Assembly: GCA_034926225.1 (NCBI GenBank)
Contig: JAYFRF010000004.1
Coordinates: forward strand, 186,001-250,000
DNA: 64,000 nt
Direction: 5' to 3'
Source of the DNA: JAAZKA01 sp034926225
GTDB taxonomy: Bacteria > Bacillota > Clostridia > Oscillospirales > QAMX01
Part shown: piece by piece, positions 41,734-50,642 of the stretch
How positions within the stretch are numbered: position 1 is the stretch's first letter
Layout: every line of letters starts with the position of its first letter
The notes under the pieces: model-generated
Told to the model about the DNA's origin: nothing
The model's input: only the letters and a program-made list of their open reading frames with translations
Database searches by the model: none
Translations under genes and position numbers: made by a program

Positions 41734-42999
41734 TCACAGCTTTACATAATCGGCGGCTAATAAAGCGGCTCCGTAAGCGGCTTCCTCTGTGTGGATGTGC
41801 GGAGACAGCGGCAGGCGGTACGTTTTGGCGAAAATATCGCGCAAATATGGATTACGGCGGATGGCGTTGCCCGACAGGGAAAGCGCGGAGAAGCTGCGGA
41901 TACGGCATAATGCTTCGTAGGCGGGCAGGAATTCGGCGGCAATACCGTGCAGGAACGCGTCTATGATGCCGCCGGGCGTGAAATTATCGGGAGAAATACC
42001 GGTGACCTCGCCGCGCAGCGAGGGGTTTTCCCGCGTACCGGACAGGGTCGTGTCGGCAACCATCGGGGCGGCGTTCGGCATATACGCGGCCAGAATGCGG
42101 GACATGCCCTCATATACGGCATCGTCGGACAGCTCGGTGCCGAATGCGCCGAGAATATCCCGGAAAAAACGTTCTAAAACCACATAAGCGCGACCACCGC
42201 AGAGACTCGACGCGACGAGCAGGTATGCGCCGCCGTCGTAGGGCCGCGTTTCACAGTGCTCGGCGGCACGGTAAGCGGGTTCCATGCAGGAAAGCTGCCC
42301 CCCGGTGCCGATGTTGATGAGCAGCTCCCGCGAGGGGTTTGTGACGGAGCCGCGAAAGCTGGCCTGATTGTCGCCGATCGCCGTAAAGACACGTCCGTCA
42401 TAAGCGGTCAGCACCGAAGTCACCGCCGGAAGAAGCTCCCGGTCGATGGACAGACGGGAGAGCGCTTCGTTGTCGAAGTCCAGACGGCGCAGATCAAAGA
42501 CGCCGAGAGAAGCCGCGTTGGATGCGTGCAGCAGCGGACGGCTCCGATGGGCAAGCTTCATCGCGACGTAGTCTCCGATCGTGCAAAGGCAGGCGGCATC
42601 TACTGGAAGCAGGCCGTTTTCTGTAAGATAGAGATGTGTAACCAGGCCGAAGCCCGAGGAAGCGGGGTATCCGGTCAAACAAGATACATATTCAGCATAG
42701 GTTTCCGAACCACGTTGACGATTTCCGAATTCGTTTTGCCATGTGTAAAGAGGGCTGACCGCGTTCCCCGCCGCGTCGAGATAGAGGATGCCGTGCATCT
42801 GACCGGTTACGGCGACGGCACGCACATCGGGTGCGGCGGCGGCAAGGGACTGCGCCTGCGCTAGGATGGTATCGGGATTCTGCGTATGCGCGGTCTCCAT
42901 CGGCGCGCCGGAGAGGGTGTCGGAGTGGAGAAAGGCGCCGTCGTCCGCTGTCTGCACGGCGCAGATTGTCGTCGTACCGATGTCGATGCCAAGGATCAT
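41734..42999 (-). CDS. FGGY-family carbohydrate kinase
   Basis: A 421-residue sugar kinase. The first phosphate motif is GIDIGTTTICAV (residues 4-15), then AVTGQMHGI. The central GDNQASFRGSV and the phosphate-2 loop LLINIGTGGQLS are also seen. In length and style it resembles sedoheptulokinase-type members, but the substrate is not proven. Its ATG overlaps the stop of the GH32-like gene (ATGA), so hydrolysis and phosphorylation of one sugar is plausible. Confidence 0.85.
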   Translation of the reverse strand: MILGIDIGTTTICAVQTADDGAFLHSDTLSGAPMETAHTQNPDTILAQAQSLAAAAPDVRAVAVTGQMHGILYLDAAGNAVSPLYTWQNEFGNRQRGSETYAEYVSCLTGYPASSGFGLVTHLYLTENGLLPVDAACLCTIGDYVAMKLAHRSRPLLHASNAASLGVFDLRRLDFDNEALSRLSIDRELLPAVTSVLTAYDGRVFTAIGDNQASFRGSVTNPSRELLINIGTGGQLSCMEPAYRAAEHCETRPYDGGAYLLVASSLCGGRAYVVLERFFRDILGAFGTELSDDAVYEGMSRILAAYMPNAAPMVADTTLSGTRENPSLRGEVTGISPDNFTPGGIIDAFLHGIAAEFLPAYEALCRIRSFSALSLSGNAIRRNPYLRDIFAKTYRLPLSPHIHTEEAAYGAALLAADYVKL

Positions 43000-44195
43000 A
43001 CCGAGACCTCCGCGAAGGTGAGAGAACCGTCCGCATCCGCGAAGGCCTCATAGAGCGCGATGACGCCGCCCCACCCGGCATCCGGGGGATCGATGCGAAA
43101 GCCCGCGAAGATCAGCCGGTTTTGCCAGACGGCGGCTTTAGGGACACGCAGAAAGCGGTCTGCAATGATGTCTTCGCCTTGCGGCGCGGTCCATGCGGCG
43201 GTACGGTTGTCGTAGATACGGTAATGGGTGGTACCGGACAGGCCGAACACAAGGTAAGTATGCCCGGCGAAGGTGAAGCAGTCGGCGCATTCGGGCTGCG
43301 TCGGTTCCTCAAGCACCAACGCGGGGGCTTGCAGTGTCCAGGTCTCGAGATCGGTCGAATGGAGAGCAGCGAGGCAGCCTTTTTGTCCCATCGACGTCGT
43401 AACAAGCATCGTAAAGCCGTCGCCGTCGGGATATACCTTCGGATCCCGGGCGGAAGGCCCGTCGTACGGCGCGGGCAGAGTGAAAACACGGCCCGTCTTC
43501 TCAAAGCGGATGCCATCATGGGACACGGCGGAAGTCAGCTTCGCCGGAGAGCCGTCGCAGGTACGGACGGCGTAGAAAGCGTGATACAACGCGCCGCGGC
43601 GTATGACCGAGCCTGTGCAGATCGACCCCTCGGACGGATCGGTAATCGGTACGGCGAGAGGATGAGTCGTCCAGGTGCGCAGATCGTCGGAAGACACCTG
43701 CGCCCACTGATGTGCCCCCAAGCCCCATTTACTGCAGTGGTGACGGCGGTCGTAGAGATAGTAGAGCCGGAAGGTGTTGCCATCGACGAAAGGCATGCAG
43801 TCGCCGGCATGGGCATTCGGTGCGGGACGGAAGCCGTTGAGTCCGATTACCTGACGGCTGACGAAAGGCGGTTCTGGGTAGGGCGTATCGGTAACGGTAA
43901 ATCCGGGGATGGTGGTAAGCGCGTCGGGAAAACCGGTCGCACCGAGCGGCCATTCCTCATCGGTTAGTATATTGTTTATAAAAAGCGAAACCCGGCAGCC
44001 GTCACAGGAAACGACGGCACGGTCGCCGGCGAACGCGGCTGCGGTGAGCGTGAGGGGAGTGCGCATGCGGTCGGACAGGGCGTCGGGTGCGTCGGGCAGG
44101 GTAAAGAGCATTGTAACGGTCAAGACGCCCTCGATGAAGGAGACACCGGATGCGGGCGCGGCATCTACGGCAAAGCGGACATGCCAGCGTTTCAT
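42996..44195 (-). CDS. GH32-like glycosidase (five-bladed propeller)
   Basis: A 399-residue protein with an N-terminal beta-rich part (about residues 1-105) and a propeller. Motifs echo the GH32/GH68 clan: AGDCMPFVDGNTFRLYYLYD near the first catalytic region, SARDPKVYPDGDGF (the RDP transition-state Asp), and PECADCFTF (the EC acid/base Glu). The classical N-terminal WxNDPNG nucleophile motif is not cleanly present, so activity on fructosides is not certain. It overlaps both its neighbours by ATGA-type junctions: DtxR-like regulator upstream, FGGY kinase downstream. Confidence 0.7.
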   Translation of the reverse strand: MKRWHVRFAVDAAPASGVSFIEGVLTVTMLFTLPDAPDALSDRMRTPLTLTAAAFAGDRAVVSCDGCRVSLFINNILTDEEWPLGATGFPDALTTIPGFTVTDTPYPEPPFVSRQVIGLNGFRPAPNAHAGDCMPFVDGNTFRLYYLYDRRHHCSKWGLGAHQWAQVSSDDLRTWTTHPLAVPITDPSEGSICTGSVIRRGALYHAFYAVRTCDGSPAKLTSAVSHDGIRFEKTGRVFTLPAPYDGPSARDPKVYPDGDGFTMLVTTSMGQKGCLAALHSTDLETWTLQAPALVLEEPTQPECADCFTFAGHTYLVFGLSGTTHYRIYDNRTAAWTAPQGEDIIADRFLRVPKAAVWQNRLIFAGFRIDPPDAGWGGVIALYEAFADADGSLTFAEVSV

Positions 44196-44563
44196 ACATC
44201 GTCCCCCTTCCCGTGTGTACGGAGCTTTTCGAAGGTTTCATCGGAGATGACATGCTCGATACGGCAGGCGTCGCGTTCGGCGGTTTCCGGAGAGACGCCA
44301 ATCTTCAGAAAAAAGCCGGTTAACACCTGATGGCGTTCGTAGACGCGGTCGGCAATAAGTTCTCCCTGGGGCGTGAGCGTAATGTGCCCCGACGAATCGA
44401 CTGTAATCAGGCCATCACTTTTTAAAAGCCCCACCGCCCGGCTGATGCTGGGCTTGGAATAACCCGTAAAATTTACGATATCGATAGCGCGGACAACGCC
44501 AAGCCGTCCACGCAGTACCACGATACTCTCGAGGTACATTTCCCCTGATTCCTGTAGCGACAA
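44192..44563 (-). CDS. DtxR/MntR-family metal-dependent repressor, short form
   Basis: About 123 residues. A winged helix (about residues 10-65, YSKPSISRAVGLLKSDGLI) is followed by the dimerisation part with YERHQVL and DACRIEHVISDE. The metal ligands fit the DtxR iron type: Met in GEMYLE and Cys, Glu, His in CRIEH, where manganese-type MntR has Glu in place of Cys. There is no SH3-like third domain. I chose TTG 44563 because AAAGGAGG lies 11 bases upstream; an ATG at 44587 would sit almost at the transcription start. The coupled GH32 gene is unexpected for this family. Confidence 0.75.
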   Translation of the reverse strand: MSLQESGEMYLESIVVLRGRLGVVRAIDIVNFTGYSKPSISRAVGLLKSDGLITVDSSGHITLTPQGELIADRVYERHQVLTGFFLKIGVSPETAERDACRIEHVISDETFEKLRTHGKGDDV

Positions 44564-44593
44564 GGTTTGATCAACCTCCTTTAGCATAAAAGA

Positions 44594-44622
44594 ATTATAC
44601 CATGAAGGAATAGAAATTGCAA
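44594..44622 (-). promoter_or_regulatory. promoter of the DtxR-like/GH32/FGGY operon
   Basis: TTGCAA (44617-44622 complement), 17-base spacer, TATAAT (44594-44599 complement). The predicted start of transcription falls near 44587, supporting the downstream TTG start for the regulator. Confidence 0.7.
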
Positions 44623-44719
44623 GCCTTGCTGCAAGGATTCTCGCAGCGGCACTTGCCGTAAGGATTCTCATGACGGCAAAAGGAAAGAGACGCGGCTGTG
44701 AGATGTTCACGAGATGGAC

Positions 44720-44749
44720 TTGTTTTACACAGGGCAACTGTGCTATAAT
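44720..44749 (+). promoter_or_regulatory. promoter of the FAD dehydrogenase gene
   Basis: TTGTTT (44720-44725), 18-base spacer, TATAAT (44744-44749), 34 bases before the start codon. Confidence 0.6.
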
Positions 44750-44783
44750 AAAAGGGCTTTCAATTTACATACGGAGGAACACC

Positions 44784-46217
44784 ATGTTTGATATAACGAT
44801 CATTGGCGCGGGAGTTGTCGGCGTGGCGATAGCGCGGGAGCTGTCGCGGTATCAGCTGCGGATACTGGTACTGGAGCGGGAACCGGACTTGTGCTTCGGC
44901 ACGTCGGGGCGCAACTCAGGTGTGCTGCATGCGGGTTTCAACAACAAGCCCGGCAGTCTGATGTCACGCTTCTGCTTGGAGGGAAACCGGGAGTTTGATC
45001 GGGTGGCGCGGGAGCTGGACATACCGCTGAAGCGTACGGGGAAGCTTGTGGTCGGCTTTGACGAGGACGACCGCGCTGCTCTCGAGCGGATGATCGCGCA
45101 GGGGAAGGCGGGCGGGGTGCCGGGTCTGTCGATGGTGGGACGCGACGCGATACGACAACTCGCGCCGGCGGTATGCGGCCAGTTTGCGATGCTGTCGGAA
45201 TCGACGGCGATCCTCAGCCCGTTTGAATATACGATCGCACTGGCGGAGAATGCGTTTAAAAACGGCGTTCTGTTCCGCTTCGGCGCGTCGGTCGAGACGA
45301 TTACGGAGGATGAAGGCACGATGACGGTGATGCTTGAGGGCGGAGAGCGCATCCGGACGCGGTTCGTCGTCAACGCGGCGGGTCACGGGGCCGCGCGGCT
45401 TGCCCGGATGACGGGGCTTGACGATATCGAAACCTTCCCCTGCCGGGGGGAGTACTATGTCCTTGACCGCCGGGTGGGAGAACGGCTGCCGCTGCCGGCG
45501 TATCCGGTGCCGAACCCGAAGTTGGGAGGGCTGGGCATCCATCTGACGCCGACAGTGGATGGGAACTTGCTGATCGGCCCGTCGAACGAGTACATCGAAA
45601 GCTCAGGGGACATGGCGACGACGGCATCGGTGCTGGATGAGCTGCTGCGCGACGGGCGGCGTCTGTTGCCCGCGCTTGACCGCGCGGAGGTGATACGCAG
45701 CTTTTCGGGTGTGCGTCCGAAGCTGACGGCGAAGGGCGGCTACCATGATTTTGTGATCGAGCGGTCGCACCCGTCGGTCGTCAACCTTGTCGGCATCGAG
45801 TCGCCGGGTCTGACGTCGGCGCTGCCGATTGCGCGGTATGTGCGGGATAAGCTGAGCGTAGTTTGCGACTTTACCCCGCGAGCGGACTTCCAGCCCGTTC
45901 GGCATGGCTTTCCGAAGTTTGCGAGCCTCTCCGACGAGGATAAAGCGGCGCTGATCGCCCGGAATCCCGACTTTGGCGAGATCCTATGCCGCTGCGAAAC
46001 GATCACGAAGGCGGAGGTGCTCGATGCGATTCGCAGGCCGCTCGGTGCGCGGACGGTAGCCGGCATCAAGAACCGCTGCCGGGCGTCGATGGGGCGCTGT
46101 CAGGGCGGCTACTGCGGCGGAAAGCTAACAGCGATGCTGGCAGCGGAGCTGGGCACGTCCTGCGCAGAGGTGCGACAGCATCGCGAGGGGTCGTGGATCG
46201 TGCGGGAAGGTGCGTAA
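44784..46217 (+). CDS. FAD-dependent (glycerol-3-phosphate dehydrogenase-like) oxidoreductase with a C-terminal Fe-S domain
   Basis: A 477-residue protein. The N-terminal Rossmann loop is ITIIGAGVVGVAIAREL, with VLEREPD for FAD ribose binding. The middle resembles the DAO/L-2-hydroxyglutarate and GlpA families (TSGRNSGVLHAGF, GPSNEYIESSGD, SFSGVRPKL). From about residue 395 a bacterioferritin-associated-ferredoxin-like domain carries Cys in LCRCETITKAEV and NRCRASMGRCQGGYC, likely a [2Fe-2S] cluster. I chose ATG 44784 because ACGGAGG is seven bases upstream. It probably oxidises glycerol 3-phosphate or a hydroxy acid. Confidence 0.87.
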   Translation: MFDITIIGAGVVGVAIARELSRYQLRILVLEREPDLCFGTSGRNSGVLHAGFNNKPGSLMSRFCLEGNREFDRVARELDIPLKRTGKLVVGFDEDDRAALERMIAQGKAGGVPGLSMVGRDAIRQLAPAVCGQFAMLSESTAILSPFEYTIALAENAFKNGVLFRFGASVETITEDEGTMTVMLEGGERIRTRFVVNAAGHGAARLARMTGLDDIETFPCRGEYYVLDRRVGERLPLPAYPVPNPKLGGLGIHLTPTVDGNLLIGPSNEYIESSGDMATTASVLDELLRDGRRLLPALDRAEVIRSFSGVRPKLTAKGGYHDFVIERSHPSVVNLVGIESPGLTSALPIARYVRDKLSVVCDFTPRADFQPVRHGFPKFASLSDEDKAALIARNPDFGEILCRCETITKAEVLDAIRRPLGARTVAGIKNRCRASMGRCQGGYCGGKLTAMLAAELGTSCAEVRQHREGSWIVREGA

Positions 46218-46304
46218 CGGCTGAATTGATTAAAAACAGATAAAAGGACGGTCTTTGGGCCCCATCACATAAGGAAGTATAATTAAAAGCATTACATACA
46301 AAAC

Positions 46305-46340
46305 AGCCGTCTATCAATCTTTCACAATTGATAGGCGGCT
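46305..46340. terminator. hairpin terminator before the ANT(6) gene
   Basis: Arms AGCCGTCTATCAAT (46305-46318) and ATTGATAGGCGGCT (46327-46340) with one G-U, between converging genes, flanked by A/T-rich sequence. On the minus strand it can terminate the ANT(6) gene. Confidence 0.65.
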
Positions 46341-46388
46341 AATTTCTATAAGAATGTTGCTGGTAATCAAATGGTGACGGTCAAATGC

Positions 46389-47261
46389 TTATAACCTGCC
46401 ACTTCTAACCTTGCTTATATAATCCATAATACTATCTTCTTCGTATTGCCTATAATGAAAATCAAAATATTTGCCTACTGATAATGCCACTTTATTAAAT
46501 AATTTACAAGCTATTATAACAGAGGCCCAGAAATTATTATAATCGCTGTCTGAATATGTTTTAGCATATAACCCATATAGTTCAGGAGGTAAGTATTTTT
46601 TATAATATTTACCCATTTTGCCTGTCGAAACGGAAAAATCAGTCAGCGTGCCAATGTACCAGTTAATCATTCCGTTCAACAATCTTCTAACAATTAGATT
46701 ATACATTTCCATCGCATACGGCAATTCGTCGCGTGCTATTCCTTTTGCGACATTATTCAAGCACCACCAAAAATCATTGCAATAAGCTGTATATTCATCA
46801 TGATTAGGCTTTCGTACGTGATAATCCTCATCAGTCGGAAATGGTATTTTTGGTAAGAAATTATCTTTGTCAAGTAATAGAACTGTCAGTTTATCTTCGA
46901 TAAAATTCTTCTCCGCCTCTTCTTTAATCTCAATACTTAAATCAATTCGGTTTCCGTCCTTAAACAACATAAGCCAAGCATAACGGCGAGAAGAATCATA
47001 TTGTCCTTCATATAATCCTGTTTTTACATCATTCCAGTCTGGCTCTTGGACGATAGCGATTTCCCCAAAATATTCTATCCAGTTTTTATCAGCCAAAAAA
47101 GATTCCGTTTCAGTTACAACAAAAACGATATCATAATCTTGATACTTGTCTTTCACTACATTCGGGTTGGTTCGCGAACCGTTCATATAAACAGCCCTTA
47201 TACGCTTGTCCTTATTCGCTATTTCCAAAATTAAGTCAAACATTTCTTGTTCTGTTCTCAA
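46389..47261 (-). CDS. aminoglycoside 6-adenylyltransferase, ANT(6)/AadE-type
   Basis: A 290-residue nucleotidyltransferase that would inactivate streptomycin by adenylylation. RTEQEMFDLILEIAN, IRAVYMNGSRTNPNV (the G-S motif) and QDYDIVFVVTE (the metal Asp pair), then DGNRIDLSIE, are diagnostic. I chose the TTG start at 47261 because it matches where known AadE proteins begin and has GGCGGTG upstream. The gene is strongly AT-rich compared with both neighbours and lies alone between two convergent housekeeping genes, so horizontal acquisition is likely. The N-terminal frame extension upstream is not protein-like. Confidence 0.88.
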   Translation of the reverse strand: MRTEQEMFDLILEIANKDKRIRAVYMNGSRTNPNVVKDKYQDYDIVFVVTETESFLADKNWIEYFGEIAIVQEPDWNDVKTGLYEGQYDSSRRYAWLMLFKDGNRIDLSIEIKEEAEKNFIEDKLTVLLLDKDNFLPKIPFPTDEDYHVRKPNHDEYTAYCNDFWWCLNNVAKGIARDELPYAMEMYNLIVRRLLNGMINWYIGTLTDFSVSTGKMGKYYKKYLPPELYGLYAKTYSDSDYNNFWASVIIACKLFNKVALSVGKYFDFHYRQYEEDSIMDYISKVRSGRL

Positions 47262-47341
47262 TTCAACACCGCCTAATAGAAATTTCATCCTTAACTGACC
47301 TGGGGATTGAGCTGTCCTTTTATCATGAAGCGTAAATCGGA

Positions 47342-49429
47342 TTATCGTACACTGTAAAGAATCTCTCCGTAGCCCGGATACGGCCACAGCTCGGCGGGGA
47401 TGCGGGTCTCCAGTTCGTCGACGACCGCACGGAGGGATTCCATGTCGGCGAGAATGTGGTCGCGGGAGAAAAAGGCAAGCTCATCGGCGGGAGTATCCTC
47501 TAAAGGGGTGAGGACGTCGGCAGCAAGCCGGTCAAGATGGTCGACAAGGTTTTCCGTGAGAGAGCCGAGGTGCACAAGCTCGCGCGTTTCAACGGTTGCA
47601 GGCAGGCTTAGGTGCGATTTACGTTCGGCAAGCTCGGCGACGCGGTTCTGATATTCCATTGATGCCGGAAGGATGGCGCGTTTGACCATGTCGAGCATGG
47701 TTAAAGCTTCGATATGCAGCGTTTTGGAGTAGTTTTCCAGCATGATCTCACAGCGGGAATGGATTTCGTCGGCGGTGAGAACATGGTGACGCTCAAAAAG
47801 GGAGACGTTTTTGGGGGTGTCATACTCGGCGAGGGCTTCCGGGGTGGTGCGAAGGTTCGGCAGACCGCGGCGGTGCGCTTCCTCGACCCATTCGGCGGAG
47901 TAGCTGTTGCCGTCGAATAAAACGCGTTTGTGCTCGCGGATGGTGCAACGGATGAGCGCGTCGAGCGAGGTCCGGAAATCGGGGGTTGCTTCCAGCTCGT
48001 CGGCGAAGCGTTCGAGGGATTCGGCGACGATGGTATTCAAGACGATGTTCGGGCTGGCGATGGAGAAGGAGGATCCGAGGGAACGGAACTCAAACTTATT
48101 GCCGGTGAAAGCGAGGGGAGAGGTACGGTTGCGGTCGGTCGTATCACGCGGGAAATGCGGCAGTACGGTGACGCCGATCTCCATCTGGCGGCGCGCGTCC
48201 GTGCGACAGCTCCTGCCGTCCTCGAGATTCGCGAGGATGGCCGAGAGCTGGTCGCCGAGGAAGATGGACATAATCGCGGGAGGGGCTTCGCTCGCGCCGA
48301 GGCGGTGATCGTTGCCGGCGCTCGCGACGGAGACGCGTAAAAGCTCGGGGTACTCGTCCACAGCCCGGATGACGGCGACGAGGAACAGCAAAAACTGAGC
48401 GTTTTCGGCAGGAGTATCGCCCGGCTCGAACAGATTCACGCCGGTATCGGTCTGCAAAGACCAGTTGTTGTGCTTGCCGGAGCCGTTGACGCCCTTGAAG
48501 GGCTTTTCGTGCAGGAGGCAGGCCATGCCGTGACGGTCGGCGATGGTGCGCATCAGCTCCATGGTGAGCTGGTTGTGGTCGGTCGCAAGGTTAGTCGTCG
48601 TATAGATGGGGGCAAGCTCATGCTGGGCGGGAGCGGCTTCGTTGTGCTTCGTTTTGGCGAGTACGCCAAGCTTCCAAAGCTCGCAGTCCAGCTCCTTCAT
48701 GTAATCGGCGACGCGCGGCGGGATGGCGCCGTAGTAATGATCGTCCATTTCCTGCCCCTTGGGAGGGCGCGCGCCGAACAGGGTGCGTCCGCAGTATTGG
48801 AGATCGGGACGGCGGCGAAAGACCTCGCGGTCGATGAGAAAGTATTCCTGCTCGGGGCCGACGGTGGAGGAAACGCGATGGACGTCCGCGTTGCCGAAGA
48901 GCTTCAGGATGCGCAGTGCCTGCCGCTCGAGGGCTTCCATAGAGCGCAGCAGGGGAGTCTTTTTATCAAGCGCCTGTCCGCCGTAGGAACAGAAGGCGGT
49001 GGGGATGTAGAGAGTCTGATCTTTGATGAAGGCGTAGGAAGTGGGATCCCAGGCGGTGTAGCCGCGCGCTTCGAAGGTGGCGCGAAGACCGCCGGAGGGG
49101 AAGCTCGAGGCGTCGGACTCGCCGCGAATCAGCTCACGGCCCGAAAACTCCATGATGACGTGTCCGTGACCGTCTGGGGAGATAAAGCTGTCGTGCTTTT
49201 CGGCGGTGACGCCGGTCATCGGCTGGAACCAGTGGGTAAAATGGGTCGCACCGTGCTCGATCGCCCAGTCCTTCATCACGCTTGCGACGACGGAGGCGAT
49301 TTCGTGGTCGAGATGGCGGCCGCTTTCGATGGTGCGGCGCAGAGTACGGTAAACGTCTTTTGGCAGCCGTTCACGCATCACATCGTCGTCAAAAACCATG
49401 GACGCAAAGATCTTTGGTACATTGATCAT
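47342..49429 (-). CDS. glnN: glutamine synthetase, type III
   Basis: A 695-residue GS of the large GSIII class. Signatures include HFTHWFQPMTG, the metal/ammonia-site SSTVGPEQEYFLID, KHNEAAPAQHELAPI, and KGVNGSGKHNNWSL. The start ATG 49429 follows GGGGGAT. It begins 21 bases after the asnA stop, so they are co-transcribed. The window therefore has two unrelated glutamine synthetases, one in each nitrogen cluster; division of labour by ammonia supply is a reasonable inference. Confidence 0.95.
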   Translation of the reverse strand: MINVPKIFASMVFDDDVMRERLPKDVYRTLRRTIESGRHLDHEIASVVASVMKDWAIEHGATHFTHWFQPMTGVTAEKHDSFISPDGHGHVIMEFSGRELIRGESDASSFPSGGLRATFEARGYTAWDPTSYAFIKDQTLYIPTAFCSYGGQALDKKTPLLRSMEALERQALRILKLFGNADVHRVSSTVGPEQEYFLIDREVFRRRPDLQYCGRTLFGARPPKGQEMDDHYYGAIPPRVADYMKELDCELWKLGVLAKTKHNEAAPAQHELAPIYTTTNLATDHNQLTMELMRTIADRHGMACLLHEKPFKGVNGSGKHNNWSLQTDTGVNLFEPGDTPAENAQFLLFLVAVIRAVDEYPELLRVSVASAGNDHRLGASEAPPAIMSIFLGDQLSAILANLEDGRSCRTDARRQMEIGVTVLPHFPRDTTDRNRTSPLAFTGNKFEFRSLGSSFSIASPNIVLNTIVAESLERFADELEATPDFRTSLDALIRCTIREHKRVLFDGNSYSAEWVEEAHRRGLPNLRTTPEALAEYDTPKNVSLFERHHVLTADEIHSRCEIMLENYSKTLHIEALTMLDMVKRAILPASMEYQNRVAELAERKSHLSLPATVETRELVHLGSLTENLVDHLDRLAADVLTPLEDTPADELAFFSRDHILADMESLRAVVDELETRIPAELWPYPGYGEILYSVR

Positions 49430-49450
49430 ACGATTATCCCCCATCAAGCC

Positions 49451-50458
49451 TTACAGCAGGGCGATCCCGGCCTTTTTACAGCCGTTGATCGTCTCGTCGT
49501 CCCAAACAGAAACCTGCACTTCGCCGATGTGCGCCTTTTCAAGCAGGAGCATGCTGACGCGGGACTGACCGATGCCGCCGCCGATGGTGAGGGGCAGCTC
49601 GCCCGCGAGAAGCGCGCGGTGGAAGGGAAACCTGCGGCGGTCGTCACAGCCCGCGATGGTCAGCTGGCGGTCGAGGGCAGCGGCATCCACGCGGATACCC
49701 ATAGAGGTAAGCTCAAACGCACCGGAGAGAACGGGGTTCCAAATCAGGAGGTCGCCGTTTAAGGTCCAGTCGTCGTAATCGGGTGCGCGTCCATCGTGGC
49801 GGGTGCCGGAGCGGAGCTTGCCGCCGATCTGCTCAAGGAAAGTCGTTGGATGGAGCCGGACGTAGGCGTTCTCGCGTTCCTTGGGGGTCAGGGAGGGGTA
49901 AAGGTCCTCCAGCTCCTGCGAGGTGATAAAACTGACCTCGGGGCAAAGCGCAAGGGACAGCGCGGGGAAATCCGCTTTGATGGATTCATGTGTACGGACG
50001 AGTGCGTCGACGATGCGGCGAACGACGTCGCGCAGGAAATCGACGGTGCGGTCCCCGGCGGTGATCACGCGTTCCCAATCCCACTGATCGACGTAGATGG
50101 AGTGGATATTATCCATTTCCTCGTCGCGGCGGATGGCGTTCATATCGGTATAAAGTCCTTCGCCGACGGGAAAGCCGTATTCACCGAGCGCCATGCGCTT
50201 CCATTTGGCGAGGGAGTGTACGATTTCGGCATTTTTATGGGTTTCGGCAATATCGAACTTCACAGGCCGCTCGACGCCGTTCAGATTATCGTTCAAACCG
50301 GACTCCGCATCGACGAACAGGGGGGCGGACACACGCCGTAAATTCAAACTGAGAGCGAGGTTTTTTTCAAAGCGGCGCTTCAGCGTTCCGATAGCGCTTT
50401 GCGTCTCATAGACGGACAGCGCGGAGGAGTACCCTTCGGGGACGATCAGCTTACTCAT
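49451..50458 (-). CDS. asnA: aspartate-ammonia ligase (asparagine synthetase A)
   Basis: A 335-residue class II aminoacyl-tRNA-synthetase-like enzyme that makes asparagine from aspartate, ammonia and ATP. Signatures are RRVSAPLFVDAESGLNDNLNGVERPV, FDIAETHKNAEIVHSLAKWKR and the C-terminal GGGIGQSRVSMLLLEK. Length matches AsnA. Its own promoter lies about 40 bases upstream. With GS III and GOGAT nearby this makes an ammonia-assimilation block. Confidence 0.96.
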   Translation of the reverse strand: MSKLIVPEGYSSALSVYETQSAIGTLKRRFEKNLALSLNLRRVSAPLFVDAESGLNDNLNGVERPVKFDIAETHKNAEIVHSLAKWKRMALGEYGFPVGEGLYTDMNAIRRDEEMDNIHSIYVDQWDWERVITAGDRTVDFLRDVVRRIVDALVRTHESIKADFPALSLALCPEVSFITSQELEDLYPSLTPKERENAYVRLHPTTFLEQIGGKLRSGTRHDGRAPDYDDWTLNGDLLIWNPVLSGAFELTSMGIRVDAAALDRQLTIAGCDDRRRFPFHRALLAGELPLTIGGGIGQSRVSMLLLEKAHIGEVQVSVWDDETINGCKKAGIALL

Positions 50459-50499
50459 GCGAATATGTTCCTTTCGACCGTCAGTAAAGATTATTCTTT

Positions 50500-50529
50500 A
50501 TTATCTCATAAACCTTCAAAGAGTGTCAA
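50500..50529 (-). promoter_or_regulatory. promoter of asnA-glnN
   Basis: TTGACA (50524-50529 complement), 18-base spacer, GATAAT (50500-50505 complement). The resulting leader is only about 35 bases long and forms no evident hexaloop hairpin. Confidence 0.7.
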
Positions 50530-50550
50530 GAACAATAATCACAGAAATAT

Positions 50551-50582
50551 CGCCGTAGGCGACCTGAGATTCGCCTACGGCG
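50551..50582. terminator. hairpin terminator after gltD
   Basis: A perfect 12-base stem, CGCCGTAGGCGA (50551-50562) with TCGCCTACGGCG (50571-50582), placed 60 bases after gltD. No strong T-run, so function is moderately supported. Confidence 0.6.
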
Positions 50583-50642
50583 AGGGAAAATTACTGGTTT
50601 TGCCCTTAAAGGCAGAAAGATCGTCTTATACGTTACATTTAC

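Noticed and set aside
48470..49762. 430-codon plus-strand frame opposite glnN and asnA
   Set aside because: It spans two real genes on the other strand, so it is an antisense artefact of codon bias.
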